Part shown: in pieces, positions 62,854 through 64,000 of the stretch | How positions within the stretch are numbered: position 1 is the first letter of the stretch | How the letters are laid out: each line of letters begins with the position of its first letter | Assembly: GCA_963578105.1 (NCBI GenBank) | Contig: CAUZBP010000004.1 | Span: 62,001 to 126,000 of the forward strand | Reading direction: 5' to 3' | Length of the DNA: 64,000 nucleotides | DNA from: GCA-2718815 sp963578105 | GTDB lineage: Bacteria; Planctomycetota; Planctomycetia; Pirellulales; Pirellulaceae | Notes under the pieces: model-generated | What the model was told of the DNA's origin: nothing | The model's input: the letters and a program-made list of their open reading frames with translations, nothing else | Databases searched by the model: none | Program-made: the position numbers and the translations under genes

Positions 62854-64000
62854 ATGAGAACAAAGATTGGCTACTTGGTCGTTATTTTAGTCCTGGCACC
62901 TACTGGCCTTCTCGAGCGGGCGGTGGGAACAACGAGTGCGGAAGTTCCCGAAGATATCCTGGAAGCCATAGGACTCGGTGGCCTGGTTGTGGTTCACTAC
63001 GAAGACCACCCGGAGGACATGCCCCTTCCGGAAGCGGCGATTTCAACCAGCCAGAATGCTGCCACCGCTGCTGGTAACGTGGGTCCGGCCCCGAACGAGA
63101 CAGCCGCCTTGGAGGCAGCACATCTCGTAACGCGACGGCAGGGAACGGACAACGCAGACCTGCAAAAGATCAAGGTCCCGGCAGTTCAGAAGAAGGTGGC
63201 GCCCGTTGCGTTGGTGCTGGAAGAGGCTGAACAGGGTGTAGTCACTGCCCGATTGGAACCCGGGCAAGCGGGCCGGGTAGTGGAGACGGCGCATGACGAT
63301 GTTTGGCAGGTGGATCGAAAGTCTGATGAAGTGGCGGTGGTGACGTTCCAGATTGGTGTTCACGAGTTAACGGAAGCTCTTGATCCGCAGCCGGAATTGC
63401 CCGGGGTCGCTGGTTCAACAGATTCATCGGTCAGCAAGATAAAGACCGTGAACTGGACGAGTCTAGAAGCTGTCACGGCGAAATCGTATGCACCAGCAAT
63501 CTACCCGACCTCCTACGCTACCAGCAGAGCGGATGCTTCAAACCCTGACAATCCAGATGCAACCTTTCACGTGGGAGATGTTGGCACGGTACGAATCGGA
63601 CGCGAACTTTCCCGGCCCCACGAGATGAAGGAAGTGGTTTATCGAGTTCGGGTGGAAGACCTGGAGGTCGCGTCCACGCTGTCCAAGCTGGATCAGATTC
63701 TGGGGAAAAAGAATGAAAACACTGTGAAAACTGGTCGCGTCGCAGAGCAGACGCTGACCACTCTGGGACTGAGAGACCTGCTGATCATTTCCGATGCGGA
63801 TGGCATGAAAATCCGCAGTTCTCCCACCGTTTATTTACTAGCCATGCACGCTAGCTCTGCCAACACGGTCGTTGCCGATGCCCAGTTCGGTCAAACCATG
63901 GAAGCCCTCTCCACGGCTCATCTCTTCGGCACCGCGCCGGTGGCGACCATCGACATTGAAAAATGGGTTGGGAACGTTGGTTCTATCGGTACTGATGGCG
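62854..64000 (+). CDS. Exported protein of unknown function, 3' end outside window
   Basis: 382 codons are open from ATG 62854 to the window edge. The first 30 residues form a signal-like hydrophobic segment (YLVVILVLAPTGLL) and the next 100 are Ala/Glu/Pro-rich and probably flexible. From about residue 170 the sequence becomes more ordered, with GDVGTVRIGRELSRP and YRVRVEDLEVASTLSKLDQIL. No family is recognised. The ribosome-binding site is weak (GGCGAG close to the ATG), and later in-frame starts are possible. The codon usage resembles the neighbours. It may be an extracellular or periplasmic protein. Confidence 0.55.
   Translation, partial: MRTKIGYLVVILVLAPTGLLERAVGTTSAEVPEDILEAIGLGGLVVVHYEDHPEDMPLPEAAISTSQNAATAAGNVGPAPNETAALEAAHLVTRRQGTDNADLQKIKVPAVQKKVAPVALVLEEAEQGVVTARLEPGQAGRVVETAHDDVWQVDRKSDEVAVVTFQIGVHELTEALDPQPELPGVAGSTDSSVSKIKTVNWTSLEAVTAKSYAPAIYPTSYATSRADASNPDNPDATFHVGDVGTVRIGRELSRPHEMKEVVYRVRVEDLEVASTLSKLDQILGKKNENTVKTGRVAEQTLTTLGLRDLLIISDADGMKIRSSPTVYLLAMHASSANTVVADAQFGQTMEALSTAHLFGTAPVATIDIEKWVGNVGSIGTDG

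Noticed and set aside
62703..63077. 124-aa plus-strand frame near the right end
   Set aside because: It overlaps the long open frame from 62854, which has a signal-like start and normal composition.
1..64000. tRNA, rRNA, CRISPR, IS elements, att sites
   Set aside because: No T-loop-like GGTTCGA pattern in a cloverleaf setting, no spaced repeats, no transposase or integrase gene was found on reading the spacers.

Overview
This window is chromosomal DNA of a planctomycete (phylum Planctomycetota). The strongest markers are the PSD1-type protein (cytochrome-like CxxCH domain, LamG insertion and DUF1549/DUF1553 ends) next to a DUF1501 protein at 39-44 kb, a DUF1571 lipoprotein, and bacterial tetrahydromethanopterin (H4MPT) genes. 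Most genes are single housekeeping or metabolic genes in short runs on both strands, often with spacers of several hundred bases. I saw no rRNA, tRNA, CRISPR array, insertion sequence or phage gene.

Layout. 0-9.4 kb: partial OmpH/Skp-like periplasmic protein (minus), a receiver protein followed by an FHA-GAF histidine kinase, an MBL-fold hydrolase (minus), a DUF1571 lipoprotein, a membrane-anchored PQQ-type propeller protein, and an iron-sulfur pair (cysteine desulfurase, A-type carrier) closed by a clear terminator. 9.6-12 kb: a CbiE-CbiT fusion and a PIG-L deacetylase resembling BshB1. 12-15.7 kb (minus): RNase III, a PP-loop tRNA-thiolation-like protein, ThiL, TsaE and a possible 50-aa ORF. 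16-20 kb: a one-PDZ HtrA protease, an MgtE magnesium channel and a small helical protein. 20.4-23.6 kb (minus): GT4 glycosyltransferase with a disrupted 5' end, DapA, PdxJ.

23.9-30 kb (minus) is the most coherent block. It holds an SDR protein, a dihydropteroate-synthase-like protein, PabB, PabA, a DUF447 protein and a ribofuranosylaminobenzene-phosphate (RFAP) synthase homologue. Together they couple p-aminobenzoate synthesis to the enzyme that consumes it at the first committed step of H4MPT synthesis. A NAD-linked formate dehydrogenase (FdsGB-like fusion plus FdhA) at 49-54 kb would oxidise the formate made by an H4MPT-dependent formaldehyde pathway, so the window carries two parts of C1 metabolism, though no other pathway enzyme is visible.

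30-38.9 kb: an orphan FabD-like acyltransferase, a MutT-like protein, QueA, a second GT4 enzyme, RsmH, a MoCo-carrier-like protein, small membrane and lipoprotein genes and an alpha/beta hydrolase. 39-44 kb: the DUF1501/PSD1 pair. 44.4-47 kb: two tandem trans-sulfuration enzymes. 47-64 kb: a Cys-rich secreted protein, an epimerase, formate dehydrogenase, a 2OG-Fe(II) oxygenase-like protein, a zinc-ribbon protein, a GH57/DUF3536 glycosidase, a UbiB-family kinase, an SMP-30-like lactonase, a coiled-coil lipoprotein and a partial secreted protein running off the end.

Functions are assigned from recognisable motifs and remembered family architecture; no database search was run. Start codons were moved downstream where a Shine-Dalgarno sequence and the family N-terminus agreed.
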